Source of the DNA: Nitrospirota bacterium
GTDB taxonomy: Bacteria; Nitrospirota; Nitrospiria; SBBL01; JAADHI01
Reading direction: 5' to 3'
NCBI GenBank assembly: GCA_029261135.1
Contig: JAJDBX010000016.1
Span: 1 to 48,767, forward strand
Length of the DNA stretch: 48,767 nucleotides
The notes under the pieces are model-generated. The model ran no database searches. It was not told the origin of the DNA and saw only the letters and a list, made by a program, of their open reading frames with translations. Below, in pieces: positions 17,597-27,237 of this stretch (position 1 is the first letter of the stretch; each line of letters begins with the position of its first letter). The position numbers and the translations under genes are program-made.

Positions 17597-18821
17597 TTAA
17601 AATTCCGCAGTCAAACTCATACTGAATACCTTATCCTCTATTTTTCGACTCGCGGGTGTCTCCTCGTTAATTAAGGTAAGCGATTCGCGTTTGTAGAGAT
17701 TTCGTATGCAGGAGGTTTAGTCCTAGTCCACTGTTTCCAACCCCAGTCGGTGCCGGTGAGTTGGTCTTCATTTGCGTAACTGTAAGGTCCAACGAACATC
17801 ACCTGCTTGATTTTTTTTTAAGACCATTTCAAGGTTGTAAGCGGGTTCAAATGTCAATCCTTCAGGGTCGATGCTGTTGATCGAGACCCCGGTGCGATCT
17901 TCTTGAGAGACATCGTAATAAGTGCTTGCCCTTAAATCCCCCTGGCACATGATCATATCTAAGCCATGGGCCGAAAAATCAGCGGCATAAAACCGTGGAT
18001 CAGTCGAAACCAAACCGGTCAGTCCTTTTGAACGAAGTTTTCCCATTGAAGCGCTCAGACCGACTTCAATAAAGGTGACTTTGTCACTAATTAACCCGAC
18101 ACGTCCTGTCCATCTAAATCGGACTCATTTCCAGCCCCTCCAATGATGTCCGACATTTCAAAACTGGGGGCCCCATTGCCGATTGAAAAGAGGTAGTTAA
18201 GTCCCAAGGCCGAGGCAAAATGAACTTCTCCTTCAGTCATCAAGCCGACTTCATTGTAATGTGTCGGGACGACTTGCACGGAGACTGGAGAGACGACATT
18301 GAATTGATTGACGGCACTAAAGCATTCATTATTGTGTAGGCCGAAGGGCCACCAAAAACGTCCCGCGACGAGTTTCAGTATGGAGTCCTGTGTTTCGTCA
18401 TCCAGATCATCAGTCAAATCCCAAACGATTTTGGCTTCTGTAATGACCGGATACCATGGTATTGCCCACAAAGTGCAGCTCAATCACGCTGCTGACTCCT
18501 TTAAAAGGCTCTCCGCCGACAAACAATGCAGAATCATTTTTGAAACCCCCTTCATTTTCACCGGATTCTGGACTGACGCCGCTGAGTAATATTTGTTGAT
18601 CAAATTTGTCTTCCGCTTCTGTATATGTAAGGGTGATGTAGCCATGAAATCGAAAGAAGCTGGCAGGATCAACATATTCCCGCTGGGTGTTCGTTGGTAG
18701 GTGACGAGTTGATCCAAGTCCCCCCTGATTCCGCGCGTACATTGCCATTGAGACCCCATAAGAAAAGCAGGGCCATCACGGCAATATAGGTTCTAAGCTT
18801 TATTGCTCTGTCGCCCTTCAT
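17597..18821 (-). pseudogene. Outer-membrane beta-barrel (porin-like), at least five frameshifts
   Basis: Fragments in three frames, in order, spell one barrel protein of about 400 residues. A signal peptide starts at ATG 18821 (MALLFLWGLNG) with AAGGA upstream. Then come FFRFHGYITLTYTEAEDKF, VIELHFVG, AKIVWDLTDDLDD, AGRFWWPFGLHNN, HYNEVGLMTEG and VTFIEVGLSASMGK. It ends FSMSLTAEF with the terminal Phe of a barrel. Shifts fall near the G6 run (about 18732), about 18430-18460, about 18075-18095, at the A9 run (about 17812) and about 17690-17710. The pattern resembles porins with the (R)AGxFxxPFG motif. The long intact genes nearby argue for true decay rather than general sequence error. Confidence 0.75.
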
Positions 18822-19079
18822 TGAATAGTTCCTTTTATTTGTTCGTGAAGTGATTGGGCTAAGAGTCTCGTTTTTATTAAAAATAATCCCTGCCCTTGAG
18901 ACATGGTTCAAAGTCTATATCGATAACTATCTTTGTCAATTTTTCGGAGATTCTAGCCGGAGATTCTAGAAGGACAATCTTTCTTATCTACTAAGGAGTG
19001 AACTTCAGGGATTCCCTAAATTTTCTGGTATGCTTGATAGAGTGGTTTAGTTAGATGGTTCTTATGAAGGTTTAAAAAA
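18822..19079. other. Intergenic region with a 12-bp tandem direct repeat
   Basis: No gene is seen between the two divergent pseudogenes. CGGAGATTCTAG occurs at 18945-18956 and again at 18958-18969 (13-bp period). It could be a regulator site or chance. The ribosome site of the barrel pseudogene lies at the left end. Confidence 0.35.
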
Positions 19080-19638
19080 TGCGTAGAAAAGTATTTTCAA
19101 TGTGTGCGGCTTGTTTTATGTTTCTTATTGCGATGTTTTGGGTGCATCAGATTCATTGCCAAAATGGGCGATGATAGTTTCCAATTGGAGCAAGGGGATA
19201 TGGATCGGCATGATTTGGAAGACTTATAGCGCAGAGCGCAATTTATCACAGGAAGGCCGGGAACAGGCCGCAATCATCGGGGTTGTATTCAAGCAATACA
19301 AAATCCCGGTAGTCGAAGTCCTCTCCAGTCCATGTTGTCGAATTAAAGACACAGGGGGAATTGTATTTGGCCAGGCTCAGTCGCTGAATGATCTCCGCTT
19401 TGCCATAAAAACGGATAAGAAAGAAGGGCGTCTGCTCGAAACGGTACTTCTGACACCGCCACCCCCACTGTCCAACACGATTATCGTTTCTCATACAGCC
19501 AATCTGAAAGAAGCAGCGAATCTTTGGCCGAAACCGGAAGGGTCGGCATACATCTTTCTCCCAAGGGAGAATCAGGGTTTGGATTATATCGGATCCATTC
19601 CTGGTGATCAGTGGGACTTAATGCTCAAGCAAAATTGA
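19080..19638 (+). pseudogene. Histidine-phosphatase (RHG/SixA-like) secreted protein, frameshifted
   Basis: A signal peptide opens at ATG 19080 (SMCAACFMFLIAMFWVHQIHC) and its frame stops soon after. Further pieces lie in two other frames: GDMDRHDLEDL, then AERNLSQEGREQAAIIGVVFK, VVEVLSSPCCRIKDT and NTIIVSHTANLKE. These match the order of histidine phosphatase superfamily proteins (QRNLSxEGRxQA, LSSPxCR, VSHxxN). The N-terminal RHG motif with the catalytic histidine cannot be found, so some sequence is probably deleted as well. Third broken gene in a row. Confidence 0.65.
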
Positions 19639-19664
19639 ACAGTATGAGATAGAGGATTAGCAAC

Positions 19665-21869
19665 ATGAAGTGGATTAATCGCTTAAGTCTTCGTCAGAAA
19701 TTTCTCATCGCACCTTTGATCGGGGTGATGCTCTTGGGCATTCCGGGTGGTGCGATTATCTATAATGTTGTCAACGACCACAGAGAGATCTTGCGCCACA
19801 TTATGGAAGATGATCTGAAGACTGTTGGACTTCTGGGCATGATTCAAACAGACTATTCCTTAAACCACGGCGAAATCCATGAATTTTTGAGCCGAGCGGG
19901 AATGAATGACGTGGATGAAGAAGAGGCCTCCGAATTCGGAAAACCGCTCTTGAATACCACATATCGGATTCTCGAGAGATTGACAGAGACCGCTGCGCTT
20001 GATTTCATGGATACTGAACAGGTGCTTATCCAGCAAGACTTATTGGCTGTGCTTGTGTCGTATCGAGAGAGCATCACAAAAGCGATTGAAATGGCGACTG
20101 TAGATGTTCTGTTGGCACACCAGTATATACAGGCTGCGGATGCCAGTTTTACGAAGGCCAATGATCAGTTTTTATTATTAGCCGAAGCAATGCGGGCAGA
20201 TATGAATGAGGAAATTCTCGATGAAGTGGTTGCTTCGAACCGGCAAAAAAATCTATTCAATATGGTCTTTTTTGCGACAATTATTTGTGTGATCCTCATT
20301 GGCATGGCTTTGTCTAACTTACTTTCTCGCGATATTCAGGCCTTGATTCAATCAATGACCCTTATTGCAGATGGAGAAAAAAAACCTGAAATTCCGAAGG
20401 GATTGGGTCAAGGTGAAATCGGAGCAATGGCAGAAGCGTTAATGATTTTTTCAGATAATAGGACTCGTTTGGATGAACTCAGCGAAAAGCGATTATCGGA
20501 TAACGAGCAATTAAAGGAAGAGATTAACTCCCGTAAAATGGCCGAAGAAAAACTAGAGCAGCATGCCTATTATGATGGTTTGACCCAATTGCCGAACAAG
20601 GTTTTATTTATGGACAAGCTGGATCAAACCATCGCCCGTTCCAAGCGCCATAAAGATTATTTGTTTGCGGTGCTTTATTTGGATCTTGACCGATTTAAAA
20701 AAGTAAATGATAGTTTCGGACATTCTCTTGGAGATGATTTACTGGTATTGGTGGCGGAACGACTGAAAACTGTCTTACGTGCCAGCGATTCGATTGCACG
20801 CATGGGTGGAGATGAGTTCATCATTCTTTTAGATGAAATTAAAGGTGAGGCGGACGTGCGCCGTGTCACAGATCGGATTCACTTACTCATGAAACAGCCG
20901 GTTCGCATTGCTGATCACGATGTTGTGATTTCCAGTAGCGTCGGGGTTGTTTTTTCGGGAGAGAAACACATGGCCCCGGAAGACTTGCTGCGGGATGCAG
21001 ATATTGCCATGTATCGTGCCAAAGAAAGTGGCACTTCAAAAACAGTGATTTTTGATGAGAAGATGCATGAGAAAGTCATGTTGCAACTCAGGATGGAGAT
21101 GGATCTTCGCCGTGCAATTGAAGAAGAACAATTCATTGTGTATTACCAACCGATTGTGGAATCAAGCTCTCGGTCTGTTCTGGGTTTTGAAGCCTTAGTC
21201 CGTTGGCAACACCCGGAAAAAGGACTTGTCCCCCCATTTTCTTTTATTCCTGTTGCAGAACAGACCGGCCTGATTAATGAAATCGGATACTATGTGCTTA
21301 AAACAGCCTGCTATCAGCTAAAATCATGGCTTGATCTGAGCGCTGACAAGCCTTCGCTCTACGTGAGTGTCAATGTTTCGAGCAAGCAGTTTTTACAAGC
21401 AGATTTGGTACAACAGGTGGACAAAATTTTAGAAGAAACGCAGCTTCCTTCGGAAAATTTGCGCTTGGAGATAACAGAGTCGCTGGTCATCGAAAACCCG
21501 AAAGCGGCAAACGCGATGTTAGCCGAGCTGAAGGCTCGCGGTATCCGACTGTATATGGATGATTTTGGCACGGGCTACTCCTCATTAAGTAACCTCCAAA
21601 ATCTTCCCTTTGATACCTTAAAAGTCGATCGATCTTTTACGAAAGAACTTGGTTTGGGTTCTGAAAGGGAAACCATGGTGAGCCTGATTTCAGATATTGC
21701 AAAAAACTTCGGTATGGGGCTTATTATTGAAGGGGTTGAGACAGATGAGCAATTGGTGATTTTGAATGAGATGGGTTGTTATATCATTCAGGGCTATTAT
21801 TTCTCCCCGCCCGTTCCGGTAGATGAGGCTTCAGAAATGTTGCTCAAGCCATTTGCCTTAAAGGTATAG
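19665..21869 (+). CDS. Membrane GGDEF-EAL protein (diguanylate cyclase/phosphodiesterase)
   Basis: 734 residues. A transmembrane helix (about 13-33), a helical periplasmic sensor domain (about 34-200) and a second helix (about 200-222) are followed by a HAMP-like linker. The GGDEF domain comes next (GGDEF at 381-385; inhibitory RxxD site RASD five residues before). The C-terminal EAL domain (EAL at 509-511) has LEITE, DDFGTGYSS, KVD, EGVE and QGYY all present. Both c-di-GMP synthesis and breakdown are possible. It sits next to the broken YfiR-like module, and such periplasmic proteins often control this type of sensor; a link is inferred. Start ATG 19665 follows a GAGATAGAGGA-type stretch. 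Confidence 0.92.
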   Translation: MKWINRLSLRQKFLIAPLIGVMLLGIPGGAIIYNVVNDHREILRHIMEDDLKTVGLLGMIQTDYSLNHGEIHEFLSRAGMNDVDEEEASEFGKPLLNTTYRILERLTETAALDFMDTEQVLIQQDLLAVLVSYRESITKAIEMATVDVLLAHQYIQAADASFTKANDQFLLLAEAMRADMNEEILDEVVASNRQKNLFNMVFFATIICVILIGMALSNLLSRDIQALIQSMTLIADGEKKPEIPKGLGQGEIGAMAEALMIFSDNRTRLDELSEKRLSDNEQLKEEINSRKMAEEKLEQHAYYDGLTQLPNKVLFMDKLDQTIARSKRHKDYLFAVLYLDLDRFKKVNDSFGHSLGDDLLVLVAERLKTVLRASDSIARMGGDEFIILLDEIKGEADVRRVTDRIHLLMKQPVRIADHDVVISSSVGVVFSGEKHMAPEDLLRDADIAMYRAKESGTSKTVIFDEKMHEKVMLQLRMEMDLRRAIEEEQFIVYYQPIVESSSRSVLGFEALVRWQHPEKGLVPPFSFIPVAEQTGLINEIGYYVLKTACYQLKSWLDLSADKPSLYVSVNVSSKQFLQADLVQQVDKILEETQLPSENLRLEITESLVIENPKAANAMLAELKARGIRLYMDDFGTGYSSLSNLQNLPFDTLKVDRSFTKELGLGSERETMVSLISDIAKNFGMGLIIEGVETDEQLVILNEMGCYIIQGYYFSPPVPVDEASEMLLKPFALKV

Positions 21870-22003
21870 ATTTTTTCCCAGCGATGTCGAATTGAACGAA
21901 ACTTTCATTTTGATTCATCTCCCGCACTTTCTTTTTCGTCAACATGATTCTCAAGGGTTTTCCTCTATGGCTTCCCGAATCGTGCGTTCTGAAGGGTTTG
22001 ATC

Positions 22004-22402
22004 CTACTGTCCCTTGATGCGAATGATAAAGAAGATGGCCAATAATGAAATATGAATGTTGATAATGCCTTGAAATACCGGTTCGCCTTCTTTAACCTGG
22101 GTTAAAACTTCTGGAAATCCCCCATATAAAACGAGTTGTGAAATAAGGGCGATAAAAAAACAAGCCACTCCCCAAGGTCGGCGTTTCCATAAACCTAGGG
22201 CAGAAACAGCGAAAAGTTGGGCATAGACAATGCCGGCTATCTTAGATACAGGAGTGATTTTATCTAATGGGGTATCGCCATAACCCAACAAATTTGCGAA
22301 ATAATATGCGGAAAAAGCCAAAAAAACCAAAGCTATCACATGCAAATAGATGCCCATGACGGGTTTTTCCCCTGCCTTCAAAATCGCATTCAGTTTTCCC
22401 AT
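22004..22402 (-). CDS. Small four-helix membrane protein, unknown
   Basis: 132 residues with four hydrophobic segments (about 16-37, 55-75, 78-97 and 108-128) separated by short loops, one reading KRRPWG. An inner-membrane protein is inferred. I do not recognise the family with certainty; it has the look of small DoxX-like or DUF membrane proteins. It is transcribed away from the SDR-methyltransferase gene and convergently with the GGDEF-EAL gene. Confidence 0.7.
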   Translation of the reverse strand: MGKLNAILKAGEKPVMGIYLHVIALVFLAFSAYYFANLLGYGDTPLDKITPVSKIAGIVYAQLFAVSALGLWKRRPWGVACFFIALISQLVLYGGFPEVLTQVKEGEPVFQGIINIHISLLAIFFIIRIKGQ

Positions 22403-22553
22403 GCCATTTCCTACAAACCTTCAGAGATTAAATCCCCGTTATATTAGCGAGCAAAAGTCGGATGATCAAATAGAAAGATAAATGAAATTGACCTTTTGAC
22501 TTTTTCTCACAGAGTGTAAGATGCGGGAAACAGAAGACTGAAGGAAAGGGAAA

Positions 22554-24194
22554 ATGGCAAAAATCCTGATTGTGGGATGGGGAGATATTGGTACGCGACT
22601 CGGCCTGCGTTTACTTGAAAAAGGGCACACAGTGGTGGGTTTACGACGAAAGCCACGAGATATTGTTCATCCTCAAATCAAACCCTTTGTTGCGGATATT
22701 AGCTCCTCAGAAGACCTGAAATCCCTCGACACGGATTTTGATCAGGTTTTTTTTATGATTGCCCCAGATCGGCGCGATGAGGCCTGTTATCGTGCGGTGT
22801 ATCATCTTGGCTTGTCTCATCTATTTTCGCATTTTTCTCAGGAAGAACGGCCTCCGCATTGGATTTTTATCTCATCAACCCGTGTTTATGGCGAAATGCA
22901 AGGAGAGTGGGTGGATGAGTTGACGCCCGTGAGCCCCAAAGACGTGACAGGCCAATTGCTCCATCAAGCCGAAAATTGGGTGCGAGAAAACCGTTCGGAT
23001 AACATTATTGTCCGATTTTCTGGCATTTATGGTCCTGATCGGCGGCGATTGCTGAGCTTGACCCAAGAGAGGGTGCCGATCCAGAGGGATCCACCGTATT
23101 ATACGAATCGCATCCATCAAGAGGATTGTGCGGAGGTATTGGCCTTTTTATTTGAGGCACGATTGGCAGGAAAACCTTTAGAACAATGTTATCTGGTCAG
23201 TGATGATGTGCCTGTCCCGATGTTTAAGATCATTTCGTGGATCGCACGTCAGATGAAGGTCTCTGAAGTTATTGAGAAGCCCAGAGCAGAGAATAAATTG
23301 CAAAACAAACGCTGCAGAAATGATCGCTTGAAATCCCTCGGTTATCAACTGAAGTACCCCAGCTACCGAGAAGGGTATTTGCCTCTGCTTTCAGAAATGC
23401 AGAAGAAAAAAGACATCACAAGCCTTTTTGATGATGTGGCGCCAAGATACGATGCCAATCGCTTTTTCTCGATTTCTGCCCGATACTTGACCGAACTGAT
23501 CTGTGTTGATCAACCGGAACGTATGCTGGATGTGTCCTGCGGCACTGGAAACATCGCCCTAATCGCGGCAGAGAAATACTCTCAGTTGCAAATCGAGGCG
23601 ATTGATCTCTCTCCTGGGATGTTGGGTCAGGCGAAAAAAAAAGCTGACATACAAAAATTAAATAATATTCGTTTTATTAAAAAAGATGCCGAAGATTTCG
23701 ACTATAAACCCGAGAATTTTGATGTGATCACCTGTGGTTATGGGCTCTTTTTCTTCCCACAGAGGGTCACGACATTTAAAAAAATATTTGGGAGTTTGAA
23801 ATTTGGAGGCTGCTTTATTTTTTCGAGTTTTTCAAGGGAGGCCTTTACTCCATATATAGATTTATTTATAAAGAGGATAAAGCACTATGGGATTGAAATT
23901 CCTGAACCTTTAACTGCAAGACTTCAGACTTCAGAAGAAATCGAAGGATTCTGTGAAGAGAGTGGTATGATTAAAGATGTTGAAATTCAATCTCGTGCAA
24001 TTAGGGATGAAATCACGCTGGAGGATTGGTGGTCTCTTTTAAATTCTGCGGGTTGTCGCGGCTTACTCATGCAGCTAGATGATGAAAGCCTTCAAACATT
24101 TAAAACAGCGCATTTTGCAGAGATCTCAAAGTTATCGAAGCAAGGCAAGCTCTTTTTAAATGCAGATTCACTTTACGGGGTTGTGCGTAAATAA
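22554..24194 (+). CDS. Fusion of NAD-dependent epimerase (YeeZ-like SDR) and SAM methyltransferase
   Basis: 546 residues in two halves. Residues 1-283 are an extended SDR: nucleotide-binding GWGDIGTRLGLRL, then ISSTRVYGE and later IYGPDRRR, similar to YeeZ-type sugar-nucleotide epimerase homologues. Residues about 284-546 are a UbiE-like class I methyltransferase: SLFDDVAPRYDANRF, then LDVSCGTGNIAL (SAM site), IDLSPGML and VITCGYGLFFF. The join (EMQKKKDITS) looks like the natural start of a separate methyltransferase, and an internal ATG lies there without a ribosome site, so this is a genuine fusion or a lost stop codon. Ribosome site AAGGAAAGG before ATG 22554. Likely couples with the SDR downstream. 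Confidence 0.8.
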   Translation: MAKILIVGWGDIGTRLGLRLLEKGHTVVGLRRKPRDIVHPQIKPFVADISSSEDLKSLDTDFDQVFFMIAPDRRDEACYRAVYHLGLSHLFSHFSQEERPPHWIFISSTRVYGEMQGEWVDELTPVSPKDVTGQLLHQAENWVRENRSDNIIVRFSGIYGPDRRRLLSLTQERVPIQRDPPYYTNRIHQEDCAEVLAFLFEARLAGKPLEQCYLVSDDVPVPMFKIISWIARQMKVSEVIEKPRAENKLQNKRCRNDRLKSLGYQLKYPSYREGYLPLLSEMQKKKDITSLFDDVAPRYDANRFFSISARYLTELICVDQPERMLDVSCGTGNIALIAAEKYSQLQIEAIDLSPGMLGQAKKKADIQKLNNIRFIKKDAEDFDYKPENFDVITCGYGLFFFPQRVTTFKKIFGSLKFGGCFIFSSFSREAFTPYIDLFIKRIKHYGIEIPEPLTARLQTSEEIEGFCEESGMIKDVEIQSRAIRDEITLEDWWSLLNSAGCRGLLMQLDDESLQTFKTAHFAEISKLSKQGKLFLNADSLYGVVRK

Positions 24195-24213
24195 AACGAA
24201 AGGGTTTTGTGCT

Positions 24214-24886
24214 ATGGGAAAACCTATTCCCATCGTGGGGAATTCAGACGGGATTGGCGCAGCCGTAAGTCGGGCGCTTGTTGATCGCGGAGATCACGTC
24301 CGGTATTTCTAAAAGCCCGAGTCCTCTTGGGCCTAAGGGTTCTCAGCACGAGACCCTTGATATTACCTCGCATCGCTATAAAGATCTCCTGAGCGGTCTT
24401 CTTCTGGAATTTGGTCAGTTCGATGCAGCAATCTACTGTGCAGGCATCGGCTCTGAGTCGGCCTTACCTGATTTATCCAATGAATCCGGTGTTCTCGAAG
24501 TCAATTTATTGGCGATGGTCAAAACAATGGAAGTGCTGCTTCCGAATTGGTTCGAGCGAAAAAAAGGCCACTTCATTGGGATATCCAGTATTGTGGATGA
24601 TTTTTATAATACAGACGCCCCGTCCTATTCTGCGTCAAAGGCGGGGTTTAGTCACTTCTTGCTTTCAATGGCTTTAAAACTGCAAAACGAGGGCATTGCC
24701 GTGAGTCATGTCCGTTTCGGCTTTGTCGATACCAAAATGGCCAAATCTGAAAAGAAACCTTTAATGGTGACGATAGACAAAGCCGCGCGACATGTCTTGA
24801 ACTGTCTTGAAAAACGCCCCATGCAACCACTCGTGCCAAAGCTTTCGGGTGATTTATCCGATGTGTACGATGGGTTCAATCTCTGA
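24214..24886 (+). pseudogene. Short-chain dehydrogenase/reductase, single frameshift
   Basis: ATG 24214 with AAAGGG upstream opens MGKPIPIVGNSDGIGAAVS, the start of a Rossmann fold. The frame closes within 33 codons at TATTTCTAA. One extra base near 24300 explains this: in the next frame the protein continues GISKSPSPLGPKG through YCAGIG, ISSIVDD and the catalytic YSASK (Tyr-x3-Lys) to 24886. The catalytic residues are intact after the shift. It begins 20 bases after the fusion gene and is probably its operon partner. A sequencing indel or a recent mutation are both possible; the rest looks under selection. Confidence 0.75.
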
Positions 24887-24966
24887 AAGTTCGGACGGAA
24901 TAGACAAGGTGGCTTGTCACAGATCGGACTTCCTTTAAAACCAATGCGATCTGAGAAGGGAATTGA

Positions 24967-25107
24967 CTATGTGGAAGATTTTTCTTCTGTATAGGCTTCT
25001 CTTTTTTTGAGGTGTTTCGCGTTTCTTCTAATGTAGTACAAACCGGAAATAAAAGATAATACGGGAAGTCCTAGTCCAAAAATAAGAATAACGATGACTT
25101 CCCCCAT
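24967..25107 (-). CDS. 46-residue single-span membrane peptide
   Basis: ATG 25107 to TAG 24967. The sequence starts MGEVIVILIFGLGLPVLSF, with one transmembrane helix (about residues 4-27), followed by a strongly basic cytoplasmic tail (RRNAKHLKKRE) and an acidic end. The basic tail gives an N-out, C-in orientation by the positive-inside rule. It lies 96 bases after the barrel gene of the RND operon on the same strand. No strong ribosome site is seen, so the call is moderate. Family unknown. Confidence 0.5.
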   Translation of the reverse strand: MGEVIVILIFGLGLPVLSFISGLYYIRRNAKHLKKREAYTEEKSST

Positions 25108-25203
25108 TGTTTACTGTGCTCACTTTTTTGAAAGAACGGTCGTAATACGCTTTATTCAAGCCTACCATATCTCTCAAAATGCGCTCGGGTGGAAGGGCTC
25201 GGT

Positions 25204-26400
25204 CTAGAAATAATAAGCGAGGGTGAGTTGGAGAAAATCATCGTCCCGCTGACTGTAAATCAATTCGCTAGGGTGGAGCTCCGTAAAAATTGAGCCTTCA
25301 AGTGCGAGTTTCCAGCGATCTCCAAAACGGCGGCTGCCTTCGATATTGATCATTTTGGACGCGTGATCGAGATCTTGAATAAGCCCCAACAGGAATTCAG
25401 TGCTTTCCATATCATTGAGGGCCAATCGAAGACCGAGCATGGTATCATCTTCAAACGGAGTGGTGGCTTTCTCATCGCGCGTATCGTACAGCCATTCTCC
25501 AATCACCCCTAAATCGGCCATGCTGCCAAAAATTCCAGTGAAGGTATATTCAAAGCCTCCCGTCCAGGCTTGAAAGGATGGGCCTTGACCAAAGCGATGA
25601 ATGAGCTCCAACTTTAAAAGCCACACGTCGATGATACGTTGAATATCGAGCCCCGTTTGGCCAATTTGCTCATAAAAGGGAATGAGAACCGAATTTCCAC
25701 TGGAATCTGTTCCCTGCTGTAGGGTCGGCTCCCTTCCTGTTCCTTGAAAATGAGAAAGGCCGATGTCCCAATTTCCAAATGTTTGGCTATAACGAATGGC
25801 AAGGTCAAGGTGGGTGTTTTCAGCGCTGCTTTCAAATTGGGCCTGGTCTGTATTGACAACCAAAGGTCCCCGGAGCCGTCCTTTTGGGCCGGGGAAGGTG
25901 CGTTCTCTAAAATAAGGAAGTAGAAAAAAATCGAGTGCGCCCCAATCCTTCAAAAGAGAAAAATTAATCATGGGCTGACCCAGCTTTTCTTCGCCATCCG
26001 GTAGTTCGATGAGGTCGGTCTGATTAATGATATCCACCAGGTGTTGTGATTCGGTTACGCCCCAAAATATTTTACGAATGCCAATGCCCAGTTCAAAGTT
26101 TCCGGGAAACCAAAGAAAAAAGAGTTCCCTTAAATCGAAATGACTGCGTTCGCTATCGGCGCTGTCTATTCGGAAAAAGGGGGCGATGGTGATACTTTTC
26201 GTTGGCCACTCCTGATAAAATTCCGGCTGTCCTGAAAACGAGCGACTTTGTTCCCCTTGGTCAGGGTGTAAAGGTGCATTAAAGAAGTATCGACCCTCTG
26301 TCGCGAGATAACCTGACCATTCATTTGCCAAGGCAGAATTGTTGATTATAATGGCGCTGATAAGTATGAAGGTGAGAATGGATGTGAAAAAGAGCCTCAT
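25204..26400 (-). CDS. Outer-membrane beta-barrel of the RND/LolA operon
   Basis: 398 residues. A signal peptide (LTFILISAIIINNSALA) is followed by alternating amphipathic strands rich in aromatic residues (WSGYLATEGRYFF, LELGIGIRKIFWG, FLLPYFRERTFPG) and a C-terminal LTLAYYF with the terminal Phe for BAM insertion. It resembles the barrel partner found beside MMPL-type exporters and LolA-like proteins. The start overlaps the end of the preceding LolA-like gene by four bases (ATGA), which implies translational coupling. Likely role: outer-membrane export step or receptor for the lipid or hydrophobic cargo. Confidence 0.82.
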   Translation of the reverse strand: MRLFFTSILTFILISAIIINNSALANEWSGYLATEGRYFFNAPLHPDQGEQSRSFSGQPEFYQEWPTKSITIAPFFRIDSADSERSHFDLRELFFLWFPGNFELGIGIRKIFWGVTESQHLVDIINQTDLIELPDGEEKLGQPMINFSLLKDWGALDFFLLPYFRERTFPGPKGRLRGPLVVNTDQAQFESSAENTHLDLAIRYSQTFGNWDIGLSHFQGTGREPTLQQGTDSSGNSVLIPFYEQIGQTGLDIQRIIDVWLLKLELIHRFGQGPSFQAWTGGFEYTFTGIFGSMADLGVIGEWLYDTRDEKATTPFEDDTMLGLRLALNDMESTEFLLGLIQDLDHASKMINIEGSRRFGDRWKLALEGSIFTELHPSELIYSQRDDDFLQLTLAYYF

Positions 26401-27179
26401 CTCGCCCGTTTCAAGCTGTTTTTTGTGAAATCTTTATCATGGAGTCCTGTTTTGAATTGATAGTCTTTCCACTCCAGAATACTGCTTTTACCGGTTTGGT
26501 GGTTGATCATTTCCATAAGGTTTGGTCGCCAATGTTTTCCGAGATATTGTTGATAATCTTCAAAGGTGAGTGTTTTGAGCAGGACGTTTTTTCGATCATA
26601 ATAATCGACCTTTAATGGAATATATTCTTCTTGGTCATACCAGACGATTTGGCGGGTGTAGCCCGACTTGGGATCAGCGGGGTCGAGTTCGACAACAAAG
26701 CATTGCTTTCCGTTATAGGTCTCATCTTTCAGCCAAAGGTAGCTATATTTTTCGACCTCCTGAGAGCTGATATCTTCGTAGGCGAACTCACTTCCCATAA
26801 AAGAACCGGATTGATTAGAGGAGCTAATGCGCTTGACACGCTTGAGCGCAGGCAGAAAGAGCCATTGGTCGTCCTTTTTTGTTTTGTGGGTAAAGCTTAA
26901 AAAAGCGGTTCCTTTTACGACTTTAGGGTTATCAAAAATGATAAGTACCTTGTCCCCATCTCCGGGGACTTCGAGGGTTTTGTTGCGAATCACACGAACA
27001 CTCGCTTCTCCATGTTTGTTTTTTAAGGTCATTGTGAGGGTTGCCATAAAATCGCTAAAACCATCATCTCGACGATTGGTCTCTTTGGCGATCTCCAATC
27101 CCTTTTCCTCTAAGGTCTGTGCGAAAAGTGTGGGGTGAAAGAAAAAGAGGGGCAGTAGAAAGAAAATCAGATGTTTCAT
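26397..27179 (-). CDS. LolA-like outer-membrane lipoprotein-sorting protein
   Basis: 260 residues with a signal peptide (HLIFFLLPLFFFHPTLFAQ). The domain has patterns typical of LolA-fold proteins linked to RND exporters: DFMATLTMTLKNKHGE, FLPALKRVKRISSS, GSEFAYEDIS and a long hydrophobic-core sandwich ending LEWKDYQF. These proteins carry a hydrophobic substrate through the periplasm. ATG 27179 is chosen for an AAGGAG site five bases upstream; the longer reading frame upstream is not coding. It lies between the exporter and barrel genes, so the three probably form one trans-envelope pathway. Confidence 0.87.
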   Translation of the reverse strand: MKHLIFFLLPLFFFHPTLFAQTLEEKGLEIAKETNRRDDGFSDFMATLTMTLKNKHGEASVRVIRNKTLEVPGDGDKVLIIFDNPKVVKGTAFLSFTHKTKKDDQWLFLPALKRVKRISSSNQSGSFMGSEFAYEDISSQEVEKYSYLWLKDETYNGKQCFVVELDPADPKSGYTRQIVWYDQEEYIPLKVDYYDRKNVLLKTLTFEDYQQYLGKHWRPNLMEMINHQTGKSSILEWKDYQFKTGLHDKDFTKNSLKRAR

Positions 27180-27237
27180 TTTATTCTCCTTATCCATTCT
27201 TGAATGACCAGGAACTGCTTTTCGCCTATATCGCACT

